64,000 nt of DNA from contig NZ_KE384547.1 in the NCBI RefSeq assembly GCF_000426625.1, forward strand, positions 542,986 through 606,985. The letters run 5' to 3'. The stretch's first letter is position 1. Every line of letters begins with the position of its first letter. Positions 16,763-25,122 of the stretch are shown one piece after another. The stretch is from Psychrilyobacter atlanticus DSM 19335 (GTDB taxonomy: Bacteria > Fusobacteriota > Fusobacteriia > Fusobacteriales > Fusobacteriaceae). Under the pieces are notes generated by a model. It had not been told where the DNA came from and searched no databases. It saw only the letters and a list, made by a program, of their open reading frames with translations. Both the position numbers and the translations under genes were made by a program.

Positions 16763-17780
16763 TATTCCGATATTTATTAGTCATTTTGGATGTCCCCATA
16801 CCTGTGTATTTTGTAATCAAGTAAAAATAAATGGCAGGGAAACTGATGTCACATGTTCTGATATTGAGGAAATAATAGAAGAATATTTAGAGATTCTACC
16901 AAAAGATTCAGAAAAAGAAGTAGCTTTTTTTGGTGGAACCTTTACAGGAATTGACAAGAGGATACAGGAAGGCTATTTAGCTACAGTTAAACCATATATC
17001 GATAGAGGCCTTGTAGATGGGATTAGATTATCTACAAGACCTGATTATATTAATGAAAAGATATTGGACCTCCTTTTGAAATATGGTGTTACAACTATAG
17101 AATTAGGAGTCCAGTCTCTAGATGATGAGGTCTTGGCTAAGTCAGAAAGAGGTTATAAATCTGATATAGTAGAAGCGGCATCTACTTTAATAAAAAATTA
17201 TGGTTTTAAATTAGGAATACAAGTAATGCCTGGATTGCCTGGATCTACTAATGAGATAGATCTCGATACAGCAAAAAAGGTAGTGAAGATAAAACCAGAT
17301 ATGGTTAGGATATATCCGACATTGGTTATAAATAATACGAAGTTGGAAAAAATGTATTATGATAAGGAATATAGCCCTATGGAGCTAGAAGAATCTATTG
17401 TCAGAGTGTTACCGATCATGATTTTATTTGAACTGAATAATATAAATATAATCAGAGTGGGATTACAACCTTCTGATGATCTATGTGAAGAGGGAGTAAT
17501 TAAAGCAGGACCTTTTCACCCAGCTTTTAAAGAAACTATTGAAACAGAGATCTATGGGAGATTTTTAAGGTCTTTAAATACAGAAACTTTGGATATAGTT
17601 ACCCATGAAAAAAATATCTCTAAAATAGTGGGGATGAAAAAAAAGAATAAGTTGTTTTTTGGAAAGAAGATGACTATAAAGATTGATAATAGTTTATCGC
17701 TGGAAAAAGTAGTAGTAAATAGGATAGAATATACTAGGGAAGAAATCTTAAATAAAATTTTAGAGAGTGGTATATTATGA
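16749..17780 (+). CDS. Elp3/HemN-like radical SAM protein
   Basis: This 343-residue radical SAM protein has the cluster motif CPHTCVFCN at about 15-23 and the glycine motif FFGGTFTGI. The opening HYNIPIFISHFGCPHTCVFC is that of a conserved family next to rnc in anaerobes, often given as an oxygen-independent coproporphyrinogen III oxidase-like or Elp3-like protein; the substrate is unknown. The start is TTG at 16749 inside the end of rnc, supported by the conserved N-terminus, with no clear ribosome binding site, so coupling to rnc is likely. It overlaps the next gene by 4 bases. Confidence 0.82.
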   Translation: MKHYNIPIFISHFGCPHTCVFCNQVKINGRETDVTCSDIEEIIEEYLEILPKDSEKEVAFFGGTFTGIDKRIQEGYLATVKPYIDRGLVDGIRLSTRPDYINEKILDLLLKYGVTTIELGVQSLDDEVLAKSERGYKSDIVEAASTLIKNYGFKLGIQVMPGLPGSTNEIDLDTAKKVVKIKPDMVRIYPTLVINNTKLEKMYYDKEYSPMELEESIVRVLPIMILFELNNINIIRVGLQPSDDLCEEGVIKAGPFHPAFKETIETEIYGRFLRSLNTETLDIVTHEKNISKIVGMKKKNKLFFGKKMTIKIDNSLSLEKVVVNRIEYTREEILNKILESGIL

Positions 17781-19252
17781 ATCAAATAATAATAAGTATA
17801 AGTGATTTTGAGGAGAGAGCAGCTCTTGTAGAAGGGGAAAAACTTACAGAATTTTTTATACAAAGGAACGAACAAAATCGAATAAATGGGAATATATATA
17901 AGGCTAGAGTAGCTAATGTATTACCTGGAATGGAATCAGCATTTTTGGATATTGGCTTAGAAAAAAATGCTTTTTTGCATGTCCGGGATCTGCGTGAATT
18001 TGAGGAAAAATACCTGAATGGTGTAGAAAACAGCAATAGACCTATAGAAGACATCTTGAGTGTAGGAGATGAAATAATAGTTCAGATAGTGAAGGAACCT
18101 AGAGGTGACAAGGGTGCCCGTGTAACTACTCATTACACTATACCGGGGAAATATCTAGTATTGATGCCAAATGATAGTCATATTGCTATCTCTCAAAAGA
18201 TAAAGGATACCCAAGAGAGAGAGAGGTTAGAAACCCTTATAGATAATATAAAACCCAAAGAGATGGGTGTTATTATAAGGACTGCAGCTAAAGATAAAAA
18301 TAATCTTCATTTTGAAAAAGAGGTTGAATATTTAGTAAAAAAATGGAAAAATATAGAAAATAGGTTTAAAAAAAGTAAGGTAGGAGAGGTTCTATACCAG
18401 GATAATGATATGGTCACAAGAACTGTAAGGGATGTCTTTTCCAATCAGATAGACGAATTAATAATAGATGATGAGGAGAAGTACTGGGAGATAGTAGACT
18501 ATGTTAAGGCCTTTTCGGACAATACATTTAAAACCAAGGTAAAATTATTTCAAAGTTCCCTTCATATATTTGATCACTACAATGTAACTAGGGGATTGGA
18601 GACTGCTTTAAATGAAAAGGTATGGCTGGATTGCGGGGGATACTTGATCATCCAAAAGACAGAAGCTCTCATAAGTATAGATGTAAATACAGGTAGAAAT
18701 ACAGGGGTAATGAACCTAGAAGATACTGTAGTGGAAACTAATATCGAAGCGGCAAGAGAGATTGCAATACAGCTGAGACTGAGAAATTTGAGTGGTATTA
18801 TTATCATAGATTTTATAGATATGAAGGTTGAGAAGGACAAGCTGAAAGTAGTGGAAGTACTGGAAGAAAGTTTGAAAAAGGATAGGATAAAAAATAATAT
18901 CATTCATTTTACAGACCTTGGTTTAGTAGAGATGACAAGAAAAAGACAGGGGAGCCCCCTGGCTAAGTACTACCAAAAACCTTGTCCATGCTGTGACGGA
19001 ACAGGAACAGTGAAATCGAAAGAGAGTATAATCCTAGATATAATGAGAGAGATAAGGGAAATAGCAGAAGATAGCGATATTAAATTGATAAAACTGACAA
19101 CAAGTGTGGAGTTATACAACTTCATTTGTGAGGCTTATATTGAATTTATAAAAGGCTATTTAAAATTACGTAAAAAGGAATTTATCCTGAAAAAAAATAA
19201 GAAAAATGAAGAAAAAAACAATAATGACTATGAGATAGTAATGGAGATGTAA
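17777..19252 (+). CDS. rng: Ribonuclease G/E family protein
   Basis: This 491-residue endonuclease has an N-terminal S1 RNA-binding domain (about 35-125), RNase H-like and DNase I-like regions with the metal-binding Asp residues in ISIDVNTGR and IIIDFIDM, and the Zn-link CPCCDGTGTV. It has no long C-terminal degradosome scaffold, so RNase G-type. It processes 16S rRNA 5' end and mRNA. The Lys/Asn-rich tail is likely flexible. The order rnc-radSAM-rng is tight. Confidence 0.9.
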   Translation: MNQIIISISDFEERAALVEGEKLTEFFIQRNEQNRINGNIYKARVANVLPGMESAFLDIGLEKNAFLHVRDLREFEEKYLNGVENSNRPIEDILSVGDEIIVQIVKEPRGDKGARVTTHYTIPGKYLVLMPNDSHIAISQKIKDTQERERLETLIDNIKPKEMGVIIRTAAKDKNNLHFEKEVEYLVKKWKNIENRFKKSKVGEVLYQDNDMVTRTVRDVFSNQIDELIIDDEEKYWEIVDYVKAFSDNTFKTKVKLFQSSLHIFDHYNVTRGLETALNEKVWLDCGGYLIIQKTEALISIDVNTGRNTGVMNLEDTVVETNIEAAREIAIQLRLRNLSGIIIIDFIDMKVEKDKLKVVEVLEESLKKDRIKNNIIHFTDLGLVEMTRKRQGSPLAKYYQKPCPCCDGTGTVKSKESIILDIMREIREIAEDSDIKLIKLTTSVELYNFICEAYIEFIKGYLKLRKKEFILKKNKKNEEKNNNDYEIVMEM

Positions 19253-19253
19253 G

Positions 19254-19760
19254 ATGAAAAAAATAGTAGCAGTATGTGCAGGAAGTTTTGACCCTATAAC
19301 TAAGGGACATTTGGATATTATAAAGCGTGCCAGTAAGTTTTCAAATAAATTGATAGTGGGAATTTTGAACAGCCACAATAAAAAATATTGGTTCAATTTA
19401 GAGGAAAGAAAAGCATTGGTTGAAAAATGTTTATCGGAATTTGATAATATAGAAGTAAAGACTTTTGATGGATTGTTGGTAGATTTTGTTTTACAAAATA
19501 AGGCTAATATTGTAGTGAGAGGGTTACGGGCAGTTTCGGATTATGAATATGAACTCCAACTGGCTCTTACAAATAAATCTCTTTCAGATAATCAGGTGGA
19601 AACAATATTCTTACCTGGATCAAGGGAAAGTTTATACCTCAGTGCCAGCCTGGTAAGGGAAGTAGCACTCCATGGCGGAAAGATAGATGAATTTATTTCG
19701 CCGGAGATAGTAGCTGATGTAAAAGAAAGAGCAAAAAAGATAAAAGATGGATCTCAGTAG
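19254..19760 (+). CDS. coaD: Phosphopantetheine adenylyltransferase
   Basis: This 168-residue enzyme makes dephospho-CoA from 4'-phosphopantetheine and ATP. The nucleotidyl-transferase motif GSFDPITKGHLD (10-21) has the TxGH site, followed by VRGLRAVSDYEYELQ and the ISSS-like SREXXXLSASLVRE segment. It sits one base after rng. Its presence near the fab genes fits supply of the ACP cofactor. Confidence 0.95.
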   Translation: MKKIVAVCAGSFDPITKGHLDIIKRASKFSNKLIVGILNSHNKKYWFNLEERKALVEKCLSEFDNIEVKTFDGLLVDFVLQNKANIVVRGLRAVSDYEYELQLALTNKSLSDNQVETIFLPGSRESLYLSASLVREVALHGGKIDEFISPEIVADVKERAKKIKDGSQ

Positions 19761-19829
19761 AGTGATTTTTTAGAGGTTTATACTTGATTTTGATAATTAT
19801 AAAATATTAAGAATAAAGGGGGTGGGTTC

Positions 19830-21188
19830 ATGGCTAAATTAAAAACTATATATATCTGCTCAGACTGTGGCTATGAATCTTCTAAATGGCTGGGGAAATG
19901 CCCAGAATGTGATAGTTGGGGAACATTAGAGGAAGAAGTGAGTAGTGCTTCTACTAAAAGCAGTGTAAAAAAGAAAATTAAAAATACCAAGGTTGTTAAT
20001 TTTAAAGATGTAGAAGTGGAAAAAAACTATAGATATACTACAAAATTTAATGAGTTTGACAGGGTACTGGGGGGAGGTCTTGTAAAGGGAGCTGTAGTTC
20101 TTTTGACAGGTAACCCAGGAATAGGAAAATCGACCCTGCTTCTGCAAGCGGTAGATCAGTATTCACAGTATGGAGAGGTACTATATATATCTGGTGAGGA
20201 ATCACCATCTCAGGTAAAACATAGGGGAGACAGGTTGGGTTTATCTGGAAACAATATATCTATCATGTCGGAGACAGAGATGGAATCTATCTATGATTAT
20301 GTTATTAGGAAGAAACCTAAGGTGGTAGTGGTAGATTCCATTCAGACTTTATACAGCTCAAACTTTGATTCTATCCCAGGAACTACAACTCAGATAAGAG
20401 AATGTACCTTAAAGATAGTGGAACTGGCAAAAACCCATGATATATCTTTCTTTTTAGTAGGACATATCACCAAAGATGGAAAGGTAGCAGGACCTAAACT
20501 ATTGGAGCATATGGTAGATTCAGTATTGCAGTTTGAGGGAGAAGAGGGACTATTTTATAGGATTTTACGAAGTCTAAAAAATAGATTTGGATCGACCAAT
20601 GAACTTGGAATATTTAATATGGAAGAAAAAGGAATGGTAGAAGTAAAAAATCCTTCGGAATTTTTTCTCAGTGAACGAGATGAAAAAAATGTTGGAAGTA
20701 TAGTGGTGCCAGTATTAGAAGGGACTAAGATATTTTTATTGGAGGTTCAGACTTTAGTGAATGAATCACCCTTTGGAATTCCAAAGAGGGTAGTACAGGG
20801 GTTTGACAGAAATAGAATACAAATACTCAACGCTGTTATGGAAAAAAAAATAGGGTTAAACTTATCCTCCAAGGATGTTTTTGTAAATATTCCAGGGGGA
20901 ATAAAGATCTATGATGGGGCAGCAGATTTAGGAGTAGTAATGGCAATGATCTCTATAACTAAAGGGATAGAGGTTAGTCAAAAAATAGCAGCTCTGGGAG
21001 AACTTGGTTTGCGTGGAGAAATAAGAAAGGTATCCTTTGTAGATAAGAGGCTGAAAGAGTTGGAAAAACTTGGTTTTTCAGGTGTGTATCTGCCTCATTC
21101 TAATAAGAAAGAAATTGAACATAATAGTTATAATTTAAAGATGATATATTTAAAAAATTTAGCAGAACTTGCAGAGAGGATGAGGTGA
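19830..21188 (+). CDS. radA: RadA/Sms DNA repair protein
   Basis: This 452-residue protein is a recombination ATPase that acts on branched DNA. It has the C4 zinc finger (C10, C13, C24, C27), Walker A GNPGIGKST, the RadA-specific KNRFGS motif and a C-terminal Lon-like domain (about 285-450). AAGGGGGTGGG precedes the ATG. Its last codons overlap or touch the start of disA, as in Bacillus and many anaerobes. Confidence 0.95.
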   Translation: MAKLKTIYICSDCGYESSKWLGKCPECDSWGTLEEEVSSASTKSSVKKKIKNTKVVNFKDVEVEKNYRYTTKFNEFDRVLGGGLVKGAVVLLTGNPGIGKSTLLLQAVDQYSQYGEVLYISGEESPSQVKHRGDRLGLSGNNISIMSETEMESIYDYVIRKKPKVVVVDSIQTLYSSNFDSIPGTTTQIRECTLKIVELAKTHDISFFLVGHITKDGKVAGPKLLEHMVDSVLQFEGEEGLFYRILRSLKNRFGSTNELGIFNMEEKGMVEVKNPSEFFLSERDEKNVGSIVVPVLEGTKIFLLEVQTLVNESPFGIPKRVVQGFDRNRIQILNAVMEKKIGLNLSSKDVFVNIPGGIKIYDGAADLGVVMAMISITKGIEVSQKIAALGELGLRGEIRKVSFVDKRLKELEKLGFSGVYLPHSNKKEIEHNSYNLKMIYLKNLAELAERMR

Positions 21189-21190
21189 TT

Positions 21191-22249
21191 ATGGAGCAGA
21201 ATTTAAAGAAAGTATTTTCTCAGGTAACCCCTGGAACAGTATTTAGAGAAGGGTTAGACAATATTTTAGATGCCGGAACCGGTGCTTTAGTAGTTTTGGA
21301 TGCCAATGATACTTTAGGCGATCTGATAGATGGTGGATTTGAATTAAACTGCAGATTTACCCCTCAAAGACTTCATGAGTTATCCAAGATGGATGGAGCC
21401 ATTATTTTAGACGGTAGTGCTGGGAAGATTAAATATGCCAACGTACATTTACAGCCGGATAAATCATTTAAAACCAATGAGAGTGGGACTAGACATAGAA
21501 CTGCTCAAAGGGTAGCCAGGCAGACAGATAATTTAGTTATAGCCATCTCAGAAAGAAGAAATCGGATTACCCTCTATAAGGGAGATTTTAGATATAAGGT
21601 AAAAAACCTGGCTGATATAATGATTGAGGCCAGTCAGGCAATGAAAACTTTTGAGAGGTATAAACATGTGCTTGATAGAGCATTGCAAAATATAACTCTT
21701 TTAGAATTTGACGGGATGGTAACACTTTCAGAGGTTGTGACCGTTCTTCAAAGGTTTGAGATGCTGGTAAGAATAAGGGTAGAAGTGGAACATTCGATAA
21801 TAGAATTAGGGTCAGAGGGAAAATTTTTAGAGATTCAATTGGAGGAACTATTTAAGGGAGTTCTAAAAGAGGAAGAAAACTTCATCAGAGATTATATAAA
21901 TCCAGGGGATGATGAATTTGGAGCAGCAGAAGTAAAGGAAAGACTGCTTGGGCTAGGAGATCTGGAACTTCTAGAATCAGAAAATATAGCAGGGGCACTA
22001 GGATACGGTAGGTCAGCGGCTACCTTTGATATGGAATTAGATACCAAAGGGTACAGAATCTTAAATAAGATAACAAGAATCACAAAAAAAGATACTGAGA
22101 AAATAATTGGTAAATATGAAATCTTATCTAAAATATTGGAATTGACAGAAGAGGAATTGATGGAGATAAGAGGAATCAGTATGTTTAAAGCCAGATCCAT
22201 AAAAAAAGGGATAAAAAGATTAAAAATGACAGCTGAATGGGAAAAATAG
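21191..22249 (+). CDS. disA: DisA, diadenylate cyclase and DNA-integrity scanning protein
   Basis: This 352-residue enzyme makes c-di-AMP from two ATP and pauses on branched DNA. The N-terminal DAC domain holds DGAIILDG and GTRHRTA motifs (ATP/metal binding), followed by a helical linker and a C-terminal HhH DNA-binding region (EEELMEIRGISMFKARSIKKG). The ATG at 21191 has GAGGTGATT directly upstream, complementary to the 16S 3' end; an in-frame GTG at 21185 lies within this site. It is translationally coupled to radA. Confidence 0.94.
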   Translation: MEQNLKKVFSQVTPGTVFREGLDNILDAGTGALVVLDANDTLGDLIDGGFELNCRFTPQRLHELSKMDGAIILDGSAGKIKYANVHLQPDKSFKTNESGTRHRTAQRVARQTDNLVIAISERRNRITLYKGDFRYKVKNLADIMIEASQAMKTFERYKHVLDRALQNITLLEFDGMVTLSEVVTVLQRFEMLVRIRVEVEHSIIELGSEGKFLEIQLEELFKGVLKEEENFIRDYINPGDDEFGAAEVKERLLGLGDLELLESENIAGALGYGRSAATFDMELDTKGYRILNKITRITKKDTEKIIGKYEILSKILELTEEELMEIRGISMFKARSIKKGIKRLKMTAEWEK

Positions 22250-22256
22250 ATAATAA

Positions 22257-22298
22257 AAAAAAGCTAATTTCTATAATAGGAATTAGCTTTTTTTTATA
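22257..22298 (+). terminator. Intrinsic terminator after disA
   Basis: AAAGCTAATT and AATTAGCTTT pair around an 11-base loop (22259-22290), followed by T8. Confidence 0.9.
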
Positions 22299-22338
22299 AA
22301 ATGTTATATACTCTTGAAAAAGAAAAGGGGGAGGGGAA

Positions 22339-22890
22339 ATGAAAAATTTAGGAACTAAAACTTTAATACATGAAAATTTTATTTTAAGGAAATTTAAGTT
22401 AGGTGATGAATATGGTATGTTTAAAAATTATTGTAATGATGAAAAAGTAACAGAATATATAACATGGGATCCCCATAAAGATATTAAATTAACAAAAGAA
22501 CTTCTGACATCGTGGATAACTGAATATAGTGATACAGGATACAGATGGGCAATAGAGATAGACGATGAAGTAGTGGGAAGTATTGATTTAGTAAAGCAGG
22601 ATTTAGATGAGAAAGTAGGAGAAATAGGGTATTGTTTAGGATCAAAATTTTGGGATAAAAAAATAATGACAAATGCTTTAAATCTAATGATGGATTACCT
22701 TTTTAATGAGGTAGGGTTTGAAAAACTAAGTGCCAGGCACATAGTTGAAAATCCAAATTCAGGAAGAGTAATGATAAATAACAATATGAAACATACAAAA
22801 ATTGAAGAAATATCAATAAAAACTTTGAAAAGTTTACAGAAAATAAAAGTTTATGAGTTAGATAAAAAAAGTTTTATGAAATTTAGATAA
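22339..22890 (+). CDS. GNAT family N-acetyltransferase, RimJ/RimL-like
   Basis: This 183-residue protein matches the Acetyltransf_3 group: LILRKFKLGDEYGMFKNYCND at the N-terminus, AIEIDDEVVGSIDL, EIGYCLGSKFW, then a C-terminal stretch NPNSGRVMINNNMKHTK. In the acetyl-CoA loop the usual WGKGY pattern reads WDKKI, so the glycine of the pyrophosphate-binding loop is missing; the protein may be divergent or weakly active. GGGGGAGGGG precedes the ATG. It stands alone between two terminators. Confidence 0.75.
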   Translation: MKNLGTKTLIHENFILRKFKLGDEYGMFKNYCNDEKVTEYITWDPHKDIKLTKELLTSWITEYSDTGYRWAIEIDDEVVGSIDLVKQDLDEKVGEIGYCLGSKFWDKKIMTNALNLMMDYLFNEVGFEKLSARHIVENPNSGRVMINNNMKHTKIEEISIKTLKSLQKIKVYELDKKSFMKFR

Positions 22891-22892
22891 TA

Positions 22893-22930
22893 AAAAAAGC
22901 TAGAAAATCATAGATTTTCTAGCTTTTATA
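22893..22930. terminator. Bidirectional terminator between GNAT gene and thrS
   Basis: A perfect 14-bp stem, AAAGCTAGAAAATC / GATTTTCTAGCTTT with loop ATA (22896-22926), has an A run before and T after. It ends both the plus-strand GNAT gene and the minus-strand thrS. Confidence 0.92.
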
Positions 22931-22937
22931 TTATATA

Positions 22938-24851
22938 TTAGTTATCAAATTTTACTTTAGCTTCCTCTACGATCATAGAAATAAAGTCGTTTAATTTCAT
23001 AGTTTCTTGATCTTTTGAACCAAATCTTCTTACATTTACTTCATTAGCTTCAGCTTCAGATTTTCCTAAGATTAATTGAACAGGAATCTTGAATTTACCA
23101 TTAGCTTCTCTGATCTTATATCCTATTTTTTCTGCTCTGTCATCTAACTCACATCTGATCCCAACTTTAGCTAATTCAGCCATAACTTCCTTAGCATATG
23201 GAACTACTTCATCATTTAGAGTAAGTAATTTTATTTGTGTAGGAGCTAACCATAATGGGAATGCACCTGCAAAATGTTCGATTAAGATTCCGATAAATCT
23301 TTCAACTGAACCATAAACTACTCTATGGACCATAACTGGTCTATGCTTTTCTCCATCTTCTCCAATATAGTTCATATCAAATCTTTCTGGAAGATTAAAG
23401 TCAAGTTGGATAGTTCCACATTGCCATTCTCTACCTAAACAATCTTTGATTTTGAAGTCTAACTTAGGACCATAAAATGCTCCATCTCCTGGATTTAATT
23501 TATAATCTAATCCAATTTTTTTCATAGCTCCTTCTAGTGCTGATTCAGCTTTATCCCATATATCGTCGGATCCAATAGCCTTTTCAGGTTTAGTAGATAG
23601 TTCGATATGGTATTCGAATCCAAATAATTTATTGTAGAATTTGTCGATCAAGTTGATAACTCCTATGATCTCTTCTTCAATTTGGTCTGGAGTCATAAAG
23701 ATATGAGCGTCGTCCTGTGTGAAGTTTCTAACTCTGAATAATCCGTGTAATGCACCAGAGAATTCATGTCTATGTACGATACCTAATTCACCCATTCTAA
23801 TAGGGAAATCCTTATAAGAATGTAATCCGTGTTTGTATACTAAAACACTTCCAGGACAGTTCATAGGTTTTATAGCAAATTCATGTTTATCTATCTCAGA
23901 AAGATACATGTTTTCTTTATAGTTAAACCAGTGGCCAGAAGTTTCCCATAACTCTTTATTAAGCATGATAGGAGTTCTAACTTCTTGATATCCGGCATTT
24001 CTATGCTCTGATTTCCAAAGGTCTTCTAATACATTTCTTAATTCCATTCCTTTTGGTAACCAGAATGGGAATCCTGGACCATATTCACTCATGAAGAATA
24101 GGTCTAACTCTTTACCTAATTTTCTATGATCTCTTTTTTCAGCTTCTTCTAAGAATTTTAGGTGTAGTTTTAATGCTTTATCTGAATCAAAAGCTATACC
24201 ATAGATTCTTTGTAACATCTTGTTAGAAGAATCTCCTCTCCAGTAAGCTCCAGCTACTGACATAAGTTTAAATGATTTTAAATATCTAGTAGAAGGTACA
24301 TGAGGTCCAAGACATAGGTCTGTAAATTCACCTTGAGAATATAGAGTAAGAGCTCCTACTGCAATATCAGTAATGATCTCTACTTTGTAGTCCTCTCCTG
24401 CTTCTTTAAACTTTGCTATTGCATCTTCTTTAGAGATATTTTCTTTAGTTATCTTAATGTCTTCCTTAACTAGTTTTTTCATCTCAGCTTCAATTTTAGC
24501 TAAGTCTTCCTCTGTAAATTGTTCTTTAGGGTCGAAGTCGTAGTAGAATCCGTATTCTATAGACGGCCCTATAGCTACTTTAGTTTCAGGGAAAAGTCTG
24601 ATTACAGCTTGAGCCATAAGATGTGCAGTGGAATGTCTAATTATCTCTATTCCCTCTTCACTGTTAGGCATGATAAGTTCTACAGCAGCGTCTTCTGAAG
24701 CCATTGTAGTCATATCTACTAATTTTCCATCGACCTTTGCTGCTACAGCATTTTTAGCTAGTGAGTTACTTATACTTTTGGCAATTTGAAACATGTTTAC
24801 TGGAGCATCAAATTCTTTGATATCCCCGCTTGGTAAAGTTATCTTAATCAT
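22938..24851 (-). CDS. thrS: Threonyl-tRNA synthetase
   Basis: This 637-residue enzyme charges tRNA-Thr. It has the N-terminal TGS domain (about 1-60), the editing domain with HSTAHLMAQA, the class II core with MNCPGSVLVYKHG (a zinc-ligand Cys) and motif 3, and the C-terminal anticodon-binding domain (LLTLNDE to the end). ATG at 24851 has GAGGAGTGATG upstream; a longer reading from 24911 runs through the attenuator hairpin and is rejected. The 5' leader carries a Thr-rich leader peptide, an alternative hairpin and a terminator (see next entries), so synthesis likely rises when charged tRNA-Thr is short. Confidence 0.97.
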   Translation of the reverse strand: MIKITLPSGDIKEFDAPVNMFQIAKSISNSLAKNAVAAKVDGKLVDMTTMASEDAAVELIMPNSEEGIEIIRHSTAHLMAQAVIRLFPETKVAIGPSIEYGFYYDFDPKEQFTEEDLAKIEAEMKKLVKEDIKITKENISKEDAIAKFKEAGEDYKVEIITDIAVGALTLYSQGEFTDLCLGPHVPSTRYLKSFKLMSVAGAYWRGDSSNKMLQRIYGIAFDSDKALKLHLKFLEEAEKRDHRKLGKELDLFFMSEYGPGFPFWLPKGMELRNVLEDLWKSEHRNAGYQEVRTPIMLNKELWETSGHWFNYKENMYLSEIDKHEFAIKPMNCPGSVLVYKHGLHSYKDFPIRMGELGIVHRHEFSGALHGLFRVRNFTQDDAHIFMTPDQIEEEIIGVINLIDKFYNKLFGFEYHIELSTKPEKAIGSDDIWDKAESALEGAMKKIGLDYKLNPGDGAFYGPKLDFKIKDCLGREWQCGTIQLDFNLPERFDMNYIGEDGEKHRPVMVHRVVYGSVERFIGILIEHFAGAFPLWLAPTQIKLLTLNDEVVPYAKEVMAELAKVGIRCELDDRAEKIGYKIREANGKFKIPVQLILGKSEAEANEVNVRRFGSKDQETMKLNDFISMIVEEAKVKFDN

Positions 24852-24888
24852 CTTTACATCACTCCTCAATTTTTTTATATAATTTAAT

Positions 24889-24933
24889 TTTTTTCTAAAA
24901 AAAGAACCCACCTAGATCATATCTAGATGGGTT
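24889..24933 (-). terminator. Attenuator terminator in the thrS leader
   Basis: On the minus strand the stem AACCCATCTAGAT / ATCTAGGTGGGTT (13 pairs with one G-U, loop ATG) is followed by CTTTTTTT. It lies 38 bases upstream of the thrS start and downstream of the leader peptide, so it would stop transcription before thrS unless its left arm is trapped by the segment at 24949-24958. Confidence 0.88.
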
Positions 24934-25008
24934 AAATATTTTTTCATTCCAGACAGATACAAAACTTATATTTTTACAAAGGAAATAAGATCTGTATATT
25001 TACAAATC

Positions 25009-25047
25009 CTAAATAAAAGTATCCGTTGTGGTGGTAAGTAATCTCAT
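25009..25047 (-). CDS. Threonine-rich leader peptide of thrS (12 codons)
   Basis: The minus-strand frame ATG AGA TTA CTT ACC ACC ACA ACG GAT ACT TTT ATT TAG encodes MRLLTTTTDTFI, with five Thr in 12 codons, four in a row. AGGAG lies 8 bases before the ATG. It is the first open frame after the consensus promoter at 25086-25114. The last Thr codons (25019-25026) can pair with 24953-24960, and that segment can instead pair with the left arm of the terminator. This is the layout of amino-acid leader-peptide attenuators such as those of the enteric thr operon. I cannot show that it is translated. Confidence 0.82.
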   Translation of the reverse strand: MRLLTTTTDTFI

Positions 25048-25085
25048 AGTCTAAGCTCCTACTGAAATATTATTATTATCTGGAA

Positions 25086-25114
25086 ATTCTAACATATTTT
25101 GTTCAATATGTCAA
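25086..25114 (-). promoter_or_regulatory. Consensus promoter of the thrS leader
   Basis: On the minus strand TTGACA (25114-25109) and TAGAAT (25091-25086) are 17 bases apart. It lies just after the stop codon of the lptD-like gene, giving a leader transcript of about 230 bases before thrS. Confidence 0.88.
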
Positions 25115-25122
25115 AAGGTGTA

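Noticed and set aside
24852-25080. T-box riboswitch upstream of thrS
   Set aside because: No AGGGTGGNACCGCG-like T-box sequence or specifier-loop layout was seen. The Thr-rich leader peptide with a terminator explains the leader better.
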